In this document: positions 56,293 to 64,000 of the stretch, one piece after another
How positions within the stretch are numbered: position 1 is the stretch's first letter
Layout: each line of letters begins with the position of its first letter
Assembly: GCF_024584515.1 (NCBI RefSeq)
Contig: NZ_CP102173.1
Span: 2,294,001 to 2,358,000, forward strand
DNA: 64,000 nt
Origin: Aeromicrobium wangtongii
Lineage (GTDB): Bacteria > Actinomycetota > Actinomycetes > Propionibacteriales > Nocardioidaceae
Reading direction: 5' to 3'
The notes under the pieces: model-generated
Seen by the model: only the letters and a program-made list of their open reading frames with translations
Databases searched by the model: none
Told to the model about the DNA's origin: nothing
Position numbers and translations under genes: made by a program

Positions 56293-57729
56293 TCAGGCCT
56301 CCAGACTGGTCATGACGTGCTTGATGCGCGTGTAGTCCTCCAGGCCGTACATCGACAGGTCCTTGCCGTAGCCGGAGTGCTTGAACCCGCCGTGCGGCAT
56401 CTCGGCGACGATCGGGATGTGGGTGTTGATCCACACGCAGCCGAAGTCGAGGCGCCGGGCCATCCGCATCGCCCGGCCGTGGTCCTTGGTCCACACCGAT
56501 GACGACAATCCGTACTCGACCCCGTTGGCCCACCGAACGGCCTCGTCCTCGTCGCCGAACTGCTGCACCGTGATGACCGGGCCGAAGATCTCGTCCTGGC
56601 TGGCCCGATCCTCCTGGCGCAGGCCCGAGAGCACGGTCGGCTCGAAGAAGTAGCCGTCACCGAGCCCCGGGATGCGGCGGCCGCCGGTCTCGACGGTCGC
56701 GTGATCGGGCAGGTCGTCCAGGAAACCGGCCACGTGCGCGAGCTGCTGGGCGTTGTTGACCGGCCCCATGTCGACGTCGTCGTCCGGGACACCGACCCTC
56801 GTCGCCCGGGCGGCCTCGGTCAGCGCCGCGGTGAAGTCCGCCGCGACCCGGGGGTGCACGAGCACCCGGGTCGCCGCGGTGCAGTCCTGGCCCGCGTTGA
56901 AGTAACCCGCACCCGCGATGCCCGCTGCCGCCGCCTCCAGGTCGGCGTCGTCGAACACCACGACCGGCGCCTTGCCGCCGAGCTCCAGGTGCGGCTTCTT
57001 CAACCCGGCCGCCGCAGCAGCGGCCACCTCCATCCCGGCGCGCACCGAGCCGGTGATCGCGACCATCTGGGGCGCCGGATGCGCGACCAGCGCCTTGCCG
57101 GTCTCACGATCCCCGCAGACCACGTTCAGGACGCCGGGCGGGAGGAACTCCTGCGCGATCTGCGCCAGCAGCGCCGTCGAGGCGGGCGTCGTGTCGCTCG
57201 GCTTCAGGACGATCGTGTTGCCCGCCGCCAGCGCGGGTGCGATCTTCCAGATCGCCATGACGAACGGGTAGTTCCAGGGCGTCACCTGACCGACGACACC
57301 GATCGGCTCGCGCCGGATCATCGAGGTGTGCCCACGCAGGTACTCCCCCGCCGACCGTCCCTCCAGCACCCGGGCGGCCCCGGCGAAGAACGTGATCGCG
57401 TCCATCGCCTGCCCGTGCAGCTCCTCGGTCAGGGTCAGCGCCTTGGGCTTGCCGGTGTCGCGGCACTCCACCTCGACGATCTCCTCGGCCCGCGACTCGA
57501 TCGCCGCCGCCAGGCGGTGAAGCATCGTCGAGCGCTCGTAGGGGGTCGTGTCGCGCCATGACTCGAACGCCCGGGACGCCGCGCCGTAGGCCAGGTCGAC
57601 GTCCTCGGCGTCCGACAGCGGAGCCGTCGTGTGGACCTGCCCGGTGGAGGGATCGATGACGTCGTACGTGCGCCCGCTCGCGGCGGGGCGCAGCTGGCCG
57701 TCGATGACATTGGTGATGGGACCGCTCAT
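56293..57729 (-). CDS. Aldehyde dehydrogenase (4-aminobutyraldehyde type)
   Basis: The product is a 478 aa NAD-dependent aldehyde dehydrogenase. Catalytic Cys283 is in NAGQDCTAATR, general base Glu249 in LELGGKAPVVVF, and the Rossmann segment ITGSVRAGMEV is present. It resembles 4-aminobutyraldehyde dehydrogenases (PatD/PuuC side), which oxidise the aldehyde formed when putrescine loses an amino group. It is divergent from the aminotransferase that would make the aldehyde. TTGGAT lies 6 bases before the ATG, a weak -10, so it is probably leaderless. Confidence 0.88.
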   Translation of the reverse strand: MSGPITNVIDGQLRPAASGRTYDVIDPSTGQVHTTAPLSDAEDVDLAYGAASRAFESWRDTTPYERSTMLHRLAAAIESRAEEIVEVECRDTGKPKALTLTEELHGQAMDAITFFAGAARVLEGRSAGEYLRGHTSMIRREPIGVVGQVTPWNYPFVMAIWKIAPALAAGNTIVLKPSDTTPASTALLAQIAQEFLPPGVLNVVCGDRETGKALVAHPAPQMVAITGSVRAGMEVAAAAAAGLKKPHLELGGKAPVVVFDDADLEAAAAGIAGAGYFNAGQDCTAATRVLVHPRVAADFTAALTEAARATRVGVPDDDVDMGPVNNAQQLAHVAGFLDDLPDHATVETGGRRIPGLGDGYFFEPTVLSGLRQEDRASQDEIFGPVITVQQFGDEDEAVRWANGVEYGLSSSVWTKDHGRAMRMARRLDFGCVWINTHIPIVAEMPHGGFKHSGYGKDLSMYGLEDYTRIKHVMTSLEA

Positions 57730-57735
57730 GCGCCC

Positions 57736-57765
57736 ATCCAACCCCACCGGGTCGGGGCCGAGCAA
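57736..57765 (-). promoter_or_regulatory. Aldehyde dehydrogenase promoter with candidate operator
   Basis: Minus-strand TTGCTC (57760-57765), an 18-bp spacer, TTGGAT (57736-57741) and then 6 bases to the ATG. The -35 is part of GGAATCCGTTGCTC (57760-57773), a close relative of motifs in the divergent aminotransferase and potD promoters. Confidence 0.5.
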
Positions 57766-57805
57766 CGGATTCCGAAGTAAACAATGGATGACACGACGAA
57801 ATCCC

Positions 57806-57835
57806 TTGTCTTTGGTCCGGACCCCTCGCGATACT
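57806..57835 (+). promoter_or_regulatory. Aminotransferase promoter with candidate operator
   Basis: TTGTCT (57806-57811), an 18-bp spacer and GATACT (57830-57835), 6 bases before the ATG. The -35 is embedded in GAAATCCCTTGTCT (57798-57811), a close relative of the potD and aldehyde-dehydrogenase promoter motifs. Confidence 0.6.
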
Positions 57836-57841
57836 GGGCGC

Positions 57842-59242
57842 ATGAGCAACGACGATCTGGACCACCTGCAGCGCGCGGGCAAGCGGCACCTGTGGATGCA
57901 CTTCTCCCGCCACGGGAGCTATGACGACACCCACGACATCCCGATCATCACCAAGGGTGACGGGATGTACATCTGGGACGCCGCGGGCCGCAAGTACCTG
58001 GACGGGCTGGCCGGGCTGTTCGTCGTGCAGGCCGGTCACGGGCGCGAGGAGCTGGCCGAGGCCGCCGCCAAGCAGGCCAAGGAGCTGGCGTTCTTCCCGC
58101 TGTGGACGTTCGCGCACCCCAACGCGATCCTGCTCGCCGAGCGGATCGCCTCGTACGCGCCCGGCGACCTGAACCGGGTGTTCTTCACCAGCGGCGGTGG
58201 CGAGGCCGTCGAGACGGCCTGGAAGCTGGCCAAGCAGTACTTCAAGCTGACCGGCAAGCCGGCCAAGACCAAGGTCATCAGCCGGCAGGTCGCCTACCAC
58301 GGCACCCCGCACGGAGCGCTGTCGATCACCGGTATCCCGGCGATGAAGCAGATGTTCGAGCCGCTGGTGCCGTCGACGTCCCACGTGCCCAACACCAACT
58401 TCTACCGCGCGCCCGACTCGTCGCTCGGCGGGTTCAGCGACGAGAAGGAGCAGCTGCAGTCCTTCGGCCGCTGGGCCGCGGACCGCATCGAGGACGCGAT
58501 CCTGGCCGAGGGCGCCGACACCGTCGCCGCGGTGTTCCTCGAGCCGGTTCAGAATGCGGGCGGCTGCTTCCCGCCACCGCCGGGCTACTTCGAGCGGGTG
58601 CGGGAGATCTGCGACGAGCACGACGTCCTGCTGGTCTCCGACGAGGTCATCTGCGCCTTCGGCCGGCTCGGCGAGATGTTCGGCGCGACCAAGTTCGACT
58701 ACCAGCCCGACATGATCACCTGCGCGAAGGGTCTGACGTCCGGCTACTCGCCGCTCGGGGCGATGATCGCGTCCGACCGGCTGATGGAGCCGTTCCTGCA
58801 GGGCAGCACGTCCTTCATGCACGGGTACACCTTCGGCGGCCATCCCGTGTCCGCAGCGGTCGCGATGGCGAATCTGGACATCTTCGAGCGCGAGGACCTC
58901 AACGGTCACGTGCTGCGCAACGAGGGTGCATTCCGCTCGACCCTGGAGAAGCTGCTCGACCTCGACCTGGTCGGCGACGTCCGCGGGGACGGCTACTTCT
59001 ACGGCATCGAGCTGGTCAAGGACAAGGCCAGCAAGGCCTCGTTCGACGAAGCGGAGTCCGAGCGTCTGCTGCGCGGGTTCTTGTCCAAGGCGCTGTTCGA
59101 GGGCGGCCTGTACTGCCGCGCCGACGACCGCGGGGACCCGGTCATCCAGCTGGCTCCCCCGCTGATCGCCGACCAGTCCCACTTCGACGAGATCGAGCAG
59201 ATCCTCCGCTCGGTGCTGACCGAGGCCGAGGGCCTGATCTAG
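57842..59242 (+). CDS. Class III aminotransferase (putrescine/omega-amino type)
   Basis: The product is a 466 aa PLP-dependent aminotransferase. PLP-Lys296 is in CAKGLTSGYSPLGAMI and the cofactor Asp267 in LLVSDEVICAFGRLGEMFG, with FTSGGGEAVETAWKLA. It is of the omega-amino acid:pyruvate/putrescine aminotransferase group. Divergent from the aldehyde dehydrogenase and followed by putrescine-type import genes, it is probably the putrescine- or diamine-pyruvate step. The start has GATACT 6 bases upstream and no ribosome-binding site, so it is probably leaderless. Confidence 0.9.
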   Translation: MSNDDLDHLQRAGKRHLWMHFSRHGSYDDTHDIPIITKGDGMYIWDAAGRKYLDGLAGLFVVQAGHGREELAEAAAKQAKELAFFPLWTFAHPNAILLAERIASYAPGDLNRVFFTSGGGEAVETAWKLAKQYFKLTGKPAKTKVISRQVAYHGTPHGALSITGIPAMKQMFEPLVPSTSHVPNTNFYRAPDSSLGGFSDEKEQLQSFGRWAADRIEDAILAEGADTVAAVFLEPVQNAGGCFPPPPGYFERVREICDEHDVLLVSDEVICAFGRLGEMFGATKFDYQPDMITCAKGLTSGYSPLGAMIASDRLMEPFLQGSTSFMHGYTFGGHPVSAAVAMANLDIFEREDLNGHVLRNEGAFRSTLEKLLDLDLVGDVRGDGYFYGIELVKDKASKASFDEAESERLLRGFLSKALFEGGLYCRADDRGDPVIQLAPPLIADQSHFDEIEQILRSVLTEAEGLI

Positions 59243-59250
59243 GTTCGCGG

Positions 59251-59379
59251 CCGCGACGGTTTACCACGGTCCCCAGGCAAACCGTCGCGGCGAAGCGTCC
59301 GCCCCACCCAAACGTCGTCCGCCCACGGGAAACCTCCCTTGGGCGGACGACGTTTGCGGAGGGACCGTGGTAAACCGTC
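59251..59379. terminator. Nested inverted repeats between convergent genes
   Basis: The outer arms 59255-59272 and 59362-59379 are a perfect 18-bp inverted repeat. The inner arms 59309-59325 and 59340-59356 are a perfect 17-bp inverted repeat. A third pairing, 59251-59262 with 59279-59290 (12 bp perfect), competes with the outer arms. It lies in the 168-base gap between the aminotransferase and potC stops and probably ends transcription in both directions. Confidence 0.75.
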
Positions 59380-59410
59380 ACCCACCGGCCCGGCACGGGG
59401 GTGGTGGGGG

Positions 59411-60238
59411 TCAGGCGGCGAGGGCCTTGGCCTGGCGGCGGCGGGCCACGTCGGCGGAGACGACGATCGTCACGGCGATCAGGAACATCGCGGTGCCGAT
59501 GACGTTGACCTCCATCGGGACGCCGCGCTGGGCCGAGCCCCACACGAACATCGGGAACGTCACCGACTGGCCCGAGTTCAGGTTCGTGATGATGAAGTCG
59601 TCGAACGACAGCGAGAAGCTCAGCAGCGCCGCGGCGACGATGCCGGGCAGGACGAGCGGGAACGTCACCCGCCAGAACGCCTGCCACTCCGTGGCGTACA
59701 GGTCCATCGCGGCCTGCTCCAGGTTGTCGTCCAGCCCTCCCAGACGCGCCTTGACCGTCACGATGACGAACGACAGGCAGAACATGATGTGGGCGATCAG
59801 GATCGTCCAGAAGCCGAGCTGGCCGCCGAAGCCGCTGGAGACGAACAGCGCCAGGAGCGACGAGCCCATCACGATCTCGGGCGAGGCCATCGGCAAGAAG
59901 ATGATCAGGTTGGCCGAGGACCGTCCGGCGAACCGGTGCCGCACCAGGGCGAACGCCGCCAGCGTGCCCAGCAGCGTGGCCACGAGCGTGGCCCAGAAGG
60001 CGATCGAGATGCTCAGCACGACCGAGTCCCACATCCCGTTGGCCCAGCTGCCGGGATGCAGCCAGTTGTCCAGGGTGAACTCCTGGAACCTGTAGACGTT
60101 GCGCGACCGGCTGCTGTCGTTGAAGCTCATCAGCACGACGACCGCGATCGGCACGAATGTGTAGACCAGCACCAGGATCCCGAGGCCGAGGATCAGGTGG
60201 TCGCCCAGCCAGCGCCTGACCCCTCGCAGGCCGGTCAC
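59411..60238 (-). CDS. potC: Polyamine ABC transporter permease PotC-like
   Basis: The product is a 275 aa permease with six membrane segments starting at LILGLGILVLVYTFVPIAVV and the EAA-type loop EQAAMDLYATEWQAFWRVTF. GTG at 60238 overlaps the potB stop (GTGA). It is last in the potDABC order, the standard spermidine/putrescine importer set. Confidence 0.88.
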   Translation of the reverse strand: MTGLRGVRRWLGDHLILGLGILVLVYTFVPIAVVVLMSFNDSSRSRNVYRFQEFTLDNWLHPGSWANGMWDSVVLSISIAFWATLVATLLGTLAAFALVRHRFAGRSSANLIIFLPMASPEIVMGSSLLALFVSSGFGGQLGFWTILIAHIMFCLSFVIVTVKARLGGLDDNLEQAAMDLYATEWQAFWRVTFPLVLPGIVAAALLSFSLSFDDFIITNLNSGQSVTFPMFVWGSAQRGVPMEVNVIGTAMFLIAVTIVVSADVARRRQAKALAA

Positions 60239-61152
60239 ACCAGGTCCTCGGTCCCGGCGGTGCGGACGTACACCAGCACGGCCGCCACGATGATGACCAT
60301 CAGCGACACCGACAGCGCGCCGGCGGCGGCGTAGTCCCCCTGGGTCGTGAACAGGCTCTGGATCACGTTGCCGACCATCCGCTCGTTGGGGCTGCCCAGC
60401 AGCTGGGCGTTGATGTAGTCGCCCGCGGCCGGGATGAACGTCAGCAGCGTGCCGGCCACCACCCCGGGCATCGACAGCGGGAAGGTGACCTTGAAGAATC
60501 CCCGCAACGGCGAGGCGTACAGATCGCTGGACGCCTCGATGAGGCGCCCGTCGATCTTCTCCAGGCTCGCGTACAGCGGCAGCACCATGAAGGGCAGGAA
60601 GTTGTAGGTCAGCCCGGCGATCACCGCGAACGGGGTCGCCAGCAGCCGGGCGTCCGGGCCCAGGACGTGCACGGCCTGCAGCGCGTTGACCACGAACCCG
60701 TCGTCGGCCAGGATCAGCTTCCACGACAGCGTCCGCAGCAGGAAGCTGGTGAAGAACGGCGCGATGACCAGGATCAGCATCAGGTTCTTCCACCGGCCGG
60801 CCTTGAACGCGATCGCATAGGCCAGGACATAGCCCAGCACGAGACACAGGGCCGTCGCGACGCCGGCGTACCAGAGCGAGCGCAGCAGCTGGCTCTTGTA
60901 CTGGCCGATCGCGTCGACGAAGTTGGCCACGTGCCAGGTCATCTCGTAGCCGGTCAGCACCGAGCCGTTCGGGTCGTACAGGCTGGTGGAGATCAGCGAG
61001 TAGAACGGGACGACGAAGAACAGGCCGAGCCAGATCGCCGCCGGCAGGATCAACCAGTACCCGGTCAGCCGCCGCCCCCTCGGCGGGTCCTCGGTGAGGT
61101 CTGGAACCGGGTCCGCGACCGGGACGGGGGCGACCCCGGCGGTGGACGTCAC
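60235..61152 (-). CDS. potB: Polyamine ABC transporter permease PotB-like
   Basis: The product is a 305 aa permease with a short proline-rich N-terminus, six membrane segments (first YWLILPAAIWLGLFFVVPFY) and the loop EASSDLYASPLRGFFKVTFP. GTG at 61152 overlaps the potA stop by 4 bp. It forms the channel with PotC. Confidence 0.88.
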   Translation of the reverse strand: MTSTAGVAPVPVADPVPDLTEDPPRGRRLTGYWLILPAAIWLGLFFVVPFYSLISTSLYDPNGSVLTGYEMTWHVANFVDAIGQYKSQLLRSLWYAGVATALCLVLGYVLAYAIAFKAGRWKNLMLILVIAPFFTSFLLRTLSWKLILADDGFVVNALQAVHVLGPDARLLATPFAVIAGLTYNFLPFMVLPLYASLEKIDGRLIEASSDLYASPLRGFFKVTFPLSMPGVVAGTLLTFIPAAGDYINAQLLGSPNERMVGNVIQSLFTTQGDYAAAGALSVSLMVIIVAAVLVYVRTAGTEDLV

Positions 61153-62309
61153 CGGTCCCCCTCGATGCCGGCCTTCGCGTCCTGGCTCGCATCGAGCAGG
61201 AAGGCGAACTCCGGACGCCACGAGACGTCGACCTTGGTGCCGACCGGGAGCATCTCACGCGCCCCGGTGTTCTGCTCGAACACCGTGAGCTCCTGCCCCC
61301 ACGGCATCATGACCTGGTACTGCGTGCTGACGCCGACGAAGCTGACATCGGTGACGTAGCCGCCGGTGATGACGTCGCCGGGCGCGTCGATCGGCTGTCC
61401 CGACTCGGCGATCAGCACCTTCTCGGGACGGATGCCCAGCCAGCCGCGGCCCGACTCGGCGTGGGACCGCTCGCCGGGCACCGATGCCAGCGCGCCCTGC
61501 ACCCGCACCCGCACGTGGTCGCCGTCGCGTCCCTCGATCTCGCCGCCGATCAGGTTCGACTGGCCCAGGAAATTGGCGACGAACGTCGTGCGTGGGTTCT
61601 CGTACAGCTCGTCGGGGGCACCCATCTGCTCGATGACGCCCTGGTTCATGACCGCGATGGTGTCGGCCATCGTCATGGCCTCCTCCTGGTCGTGGGTCAC
61701 GTGCACGAAGGTCAGACCGACCTCGGTCTGGATGCGCTTGAGCTCCAGCTGCATGCCGCGGCGCAGCTTGAGGTCGAGCGCGCCCAGCGGCTCGTCCAGC
61801 AGCAGCACCTCGGGCTGGTTGATCAGCGCCCGCGCGAGCGCGACGCGCTGCTGCTGCCCACCGGACATCTGGGCGGGCTTCTTGTGCGCCTGCGACGTCA
61901 GCTCGACCAGCTCCAGCATGTCGTTGACCTGGTGCTTGACGTCCTTGATGCCGCGCCGCTTCAGCCCGAAGGCGACGTTCTCGGAGATGTCCAGGTGCGG
62001 GAACAGGGCATAGTTCTGGAACACCGTGTTGACCGGACGTTTGTACGGCTTCTCGTAGGTCACCTCGGTGTCGCCGAGGTGGATCGTCCCGGACGTCGGC
62101 GTCTCCAGACCCGCCACCATGCGCAGCGTCGTGGTCTTGCCGCACCCCGACGGACCCAGCAGCGCGAAGAACGAGCCCTGCGGCACCACGAGGTCCAGCG
62201 ACTTGACCGCGGTGAACGTCGCGTACTCCTTGGTGAGCTGCGTCAGCCGCAGATCTCTCGAACCGGGCGACCGGGTGTCGTCGGCGATCACCTCATGCAC
62301 CTGTGACAT
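61149..62309 (-). CDS. potA: Polyamine ABC transporter ATPase PotA-like
   Basis: The product is a 386 aa ATPase with Walker A GPSGCGKTTT, signature MSGGQQQRVALARA, Walker B VLLLDEPLGALDLKLRRGM and H-loop VHVTHDQEEAMTMAD. A C-terminal TOBE domain (GIRPEKVLIA) follows. ATG at 62309 is preferred, since AAGGGGA lies 9 bases upstream; a TTG two codons earlier is too close to it. It overlaps the potD end by 17 bases. Confidence 0.92.
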   Translation of the reverse strand: MSQVHEVIADDTRSPGSRDLRLTQLTKEYATFTAVKSLDLVVPQGSFFALLGPSGCGKTTTLRMVAGLETPTSGTIHLGDTEVTYEKPYKRPVNTVFQNYALFPHLDISENVAFGLKRRGIKDVKHQVNDMLELVELTSQAHKKPAQMSGGQQQRVALARALINQPEVLLLDEPLGALDLKLRRGMQLELKRIQTEVGLTFVHVTHDQEEAMTMADTIAVMNQGVIEQMGAPDELYENPRTTFVANFLGQSNLIGGEIEGRDGDHVRVRVQGALASVPGERSHAESGRGWLGIRPEKVLIAESGQPIDAPGDVITGGYVTDVSFVGVSTQYQVMMPWGQELTVFEQNTGAREMLPVGTKVDVSWRPEFAFLLDASQDAKAGIEGDR

Positions 62310-63453
62310 CGGCAAAATCCCCTTCGTAGGTCCGCATCGTGGCCTCGTCGAGGGCCATGAAGCGATGGGTCTTCGAGAGCGTCTCCTCGGTGGGGAAGAT
62401 CAGCTCGTTGTCGACCTGCTCGGGATCGACGTCCTGCATGGCCTCCTGGGCGCCCTTCACGGGGCAGATGAAGCTGTTGTACGCGGCGAGCTTCGCGGCG
62501 ACCTCGGGCTCGTAGTAGTAGTCGATCAGCCGCTCGGCGTTGGCCTGGTGGGTCGCCAGGTTGGGCACCAGCATGTTGTCGGCCCAGATGATGATCCCCT
62601 CCTCCGGCGGGATCCAGACCAGGTTCTCGTCGCCGGCGTTGGCGATGTCGCCCGACCACGCCTCGCACGCCACGACGTTGCCGGACGCCAGGTCCTGGAC
62701 GTACTCGTTGCCGGTGAACGAGCGCACCTGCCCGTCGCTGCGGGCCTTGCGCAGCAGGTCGACCGCGGTGTCCCACTGGTCGGGGGTGAAGTTCGCCGGG
62801 TCGGCCCCGTCGATCAGCAGCAGGAAGGCCATCGTGTCGCGCATCTCGGTCAGCAGCGAGATGCGTCCCTTGAGGTCCTTGCGGGTCAGCAGCTCCTTGA
62901 AGGACTTGATCTCGCCGACCTTCGCCTTGTTGTAGGCGATACCGGTCAGACCGCTCTGCCACGGCGCGGAGTACTCGCGCTTGGGGTCCCAGTCGGGCGA
63001 CTTCAGCGAGTCGATGATGTTGGCGTGCAGATTGGGCACCTTGGTGGCGTCGAGCTTCTGGATCCAGCCCACCTGGATCATCCGGGCGGCCATCCAGTCG
63101 GTCAGGGCGAACAGGTCCCGCTTGGACGAGCTGCACGAGCCGAGCTGGTTGGAGACCTTGGCGAAGAACTCGTTGTTGTCGTTGACGTCGGCGGTGTAGC
63201 GGACCTTGATGCCGGTGTCCTTCTCGAACTGGGTCAGGGTCGAGACGTAGTCACCGTCGTCCTCGTCGATGTACTCGGGCCAGTTGGAGAACACCAGGCG
63301 CTTGTCGGTGGCCGAGATGTCCTCGGCGGAGCACGTGGCCGGGTCCTGCTCGCGGTCCGGCGTGTCGAAGCGGGTCACGGCGAACGCGCTGACCCCCAGC
63401 GCCGCGGCTCCCCCGACGCCTTTCAGCACGGTCCGTCGGTCGACACCAGCCAT
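62293..63453 (-). CDS. potD: Polyamine-binding protein PotD-like (Tat-exported)
   Basis: The product is a 386 aa solute-binding protein (spermidine/putrescine type). It begins DRRTVLKGVGGAAALGVSAF, a Tat signal. The body has KRLVFSNWPEYIDEDDGDYV and VWIPPEEGIIIWADNMLVPN, with the YYYEPEVAAK helix, as in PotD/PotF. Spermidine versus putrescine cannot be read from the sequence. Promoter and candidate operator lie just upstream. It is first in potDABC. Confidence 0.9.
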   Translation of the reverse strand: MAGVDRRTVLKGVGGAAALGVSAFAVTRFDTPDREQDPATCSAEDISATDKRLVFSNWPEYIDEDDGDYVSTLTQFEKDTGIKVRYTADVNDNNEFFAKVSNQLGSCSSSKRDLFALTDWMAARMIQVGWIQKLDATKVPNLHANIIDSLKSPDWDPKREYSAPWQSGLTGIAYNKAKVGEIKSFKELLTRKDLKGRISLLTEMRDTMAFLLLIDGADPANFTPDQWDTAVDLLRKARSDGQVRSFTGNEYVQDLASGNVVACEAWSGDIANAGDENLVWIPPEEGIIIWADNMLVPNLATHQANAERLIDYYYEPEVAAKLAAYNSFICPVKGAQEAMQDVDPEQVDNELIFPTEETLSKTHRFMALDEATMRTYEGDFADVTGA

Positions 63454-63484
63454 CTATCGCCCTCGCTTCTCCCCGTGTCCACGA

Positions 63485-63513
63485 ATAGTCGCAAGATGCC
63501 GGGGTCTGCACAA
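63485..63513 (-). promoter_or_regulatory. potDABC promoter with candidate operator
   Basis: Minus-strand TTGTGC (63508-63513), a 17-bp spacer and GACTAT (63485-63490), about 30 bases upstream of the potD ATG, which has a GAGGG ribosome-binding site. The -35 is part of GGAATCCCTTGTGC, closely matching motifs at the aminotransferase and aldehyde dehydrogenase promoters. Confidence 0.6.
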
Positions 63514-63609
63514 GGGATTCCGCTGTTAATAGTGTGTTTCACTCCTGAAATCGTCGCTCGCGCGCCGGGGATCTGCGGCTCGGCCGCACGCATGCGGCAC
63601 AATGTGGTC

Positions 63610-64000
63610 ATGACCGACCCCAGGCCGTCCACCGTGCGCGGGCCGCAGCTCGACGAGACCGCCAAGCGCATCATCGAGCTGCTGCAGGACGACGGCCGGC
63701 TGTCGTATTCGGCGATGGCGAAGGACGTGGGCCTGTCGGAGGCGGCGGTGCGTCACCGGGTGCAGAAGCTCATCGACAGCGGCGTCATGCAGGTCGTGGC
63801 CGTGACCGATCCGCTGCAGATGGGCTTCGCCCGGCAGGCGATGGTCGGCATCAAGGTCAGCGGCGACGTGCGCAAGGTCGCCGCCGAGCTGGCGACGATG
63901 GACCAGCTGGACTACATCGTCATCACGACCGGACGCTTCGACATCCTGGCCGAGCTCGTCGCCGAGAGCGACGACGAGCTGCTGGACGTCATCTCGTCGC
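63610..64000 (+). CDS. Lrp/AsnC-family transcriptional regulator (C-terminus cut by window edge)
   Basis: 130 codons are visible. An N-terminal AsnC HTH (LDETAKRIIELLQDDGRLSY then SAMAKDVGLSEAAVRHRVQK) is followed by the start of the RAM ligand domain (MVGIKVSGDVRKVAAELATM). It is divergent from potD, so it probably controls the polyamine genes in response to an amino acid or amine. CACAAT lies exactly 6 bases before the ATG (63598-63603), suggesting leaderless expression. Confidence 0.9.
   Translation, partial: MTDPRPSTVRGPQLDETAKRIIELLQDDGRLSYSAMAKDVGLSEAAVRHRVQKLIDSGVMQVVAVTDPLQMGFARQAMVGIKVSGDVRKVAAELATMDQLDYIVITTGRFDILAELVAESDDELLDVISS

Overview
The window is 64 kb of GC-rich actinobacterial chromosome. 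The core gene order (dxr-rip1-ispG-GNAT-proS, rimP-nusA-ylxR-infB-rbfA-truB-ribF-rpsO-pnp, dapB/thyA/folA/dapA-rnj, ftsK-pgsA-cinA-clgR-DUF3046, recA-recX), the MsiK ATPase, ClgR, Lsr2 and Rip1 proteins, frequent GTG starts and many apparently leaderless genes all point to the class Actinomycetes. The best guess is the Nocardioidaceae (Aeromicrobium- or Nocardioides-like); the genus is an inference from gene order and not proven. I saw no rRNA, tRNA, CRISPR array, prophage, transposase or replication origin. Most core genes lie on the minus strand. No gene-free stretch exceeds about 300 bases.

Layout. 1-1.7 kb: recX (cut by the window edge) and recA, with a LexA box inside the recA promoter. 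1.7-9.6 kb: a cellobiose/cello-oligosaccharide module, cebE-cebF-cebG-bglC-cebR plus a Gfo/Idh oxidoreductase, with divergent msiK. Two CebR-type operators flank the cebE promoter. The module sits between recA and the DUF3046-clgR genes, which are normally close to recA. 9.6-14.2 kb: DUF3046, clgR, cinA-type amidase, pgsA, a membrane protein and ftsK. 14.3-16.3 kb: a siroheme-type chelatase with a coupled 75-codon ORF, a GlnR-like box, a five-copy 21-bp tandem repeat, DUF6457 and mobA, which suggests cofactor supply for nitrate/nitrite assimilation. 16.3-28.3 kb: rnj, dapA, folA, thyA, dapB and kynU on the minus strand, interleaved with plus-strand thioesterase, amphi-Trp protein, MscS channel, GH18 protein, membrane protein, GNAT, azlCD and hemerythrin genes.

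28.3-40.7 kb: the pnp/rpsO/ribF/PLD/truB/rbfA/infB/ylxR/nusA/rimP translation and RNA-processing block. It contains terminators, a perfect 22-bp hairpin between infB and rbfA, and paired inverted repeats at the pnp start. 40.7-54.6 kb: a Tat-signal protein with a DUF4439 ferritin-like protein, proS, a DoxX-like protein, a GNAT protein, two secreted proteins, the ispG-rip1-dxr operon, an ABC-2 exporter divergent from a two-component system, and an SDR. 54.6-64 kb: lsr2, then a polyamine module comprising a saccharopine-dehydrogenase-like gene, an aminobutyraldehyde-type dehydrogenase, a class III aminotransferase, potDABC import genes and an Lrp/AsnC regulator. The three promoters of this module share a candidate operator.

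Two patterns span the window. Many genes without a Shine-Dalgarno sequence have a TANNNT-like hexamer exactly 6 nt (sometimes 7) before the start codon, which I read as leaderless transcription. Many neighbouring genes overlap by ATGA or GTGA, which indicates translationally coupled operons.
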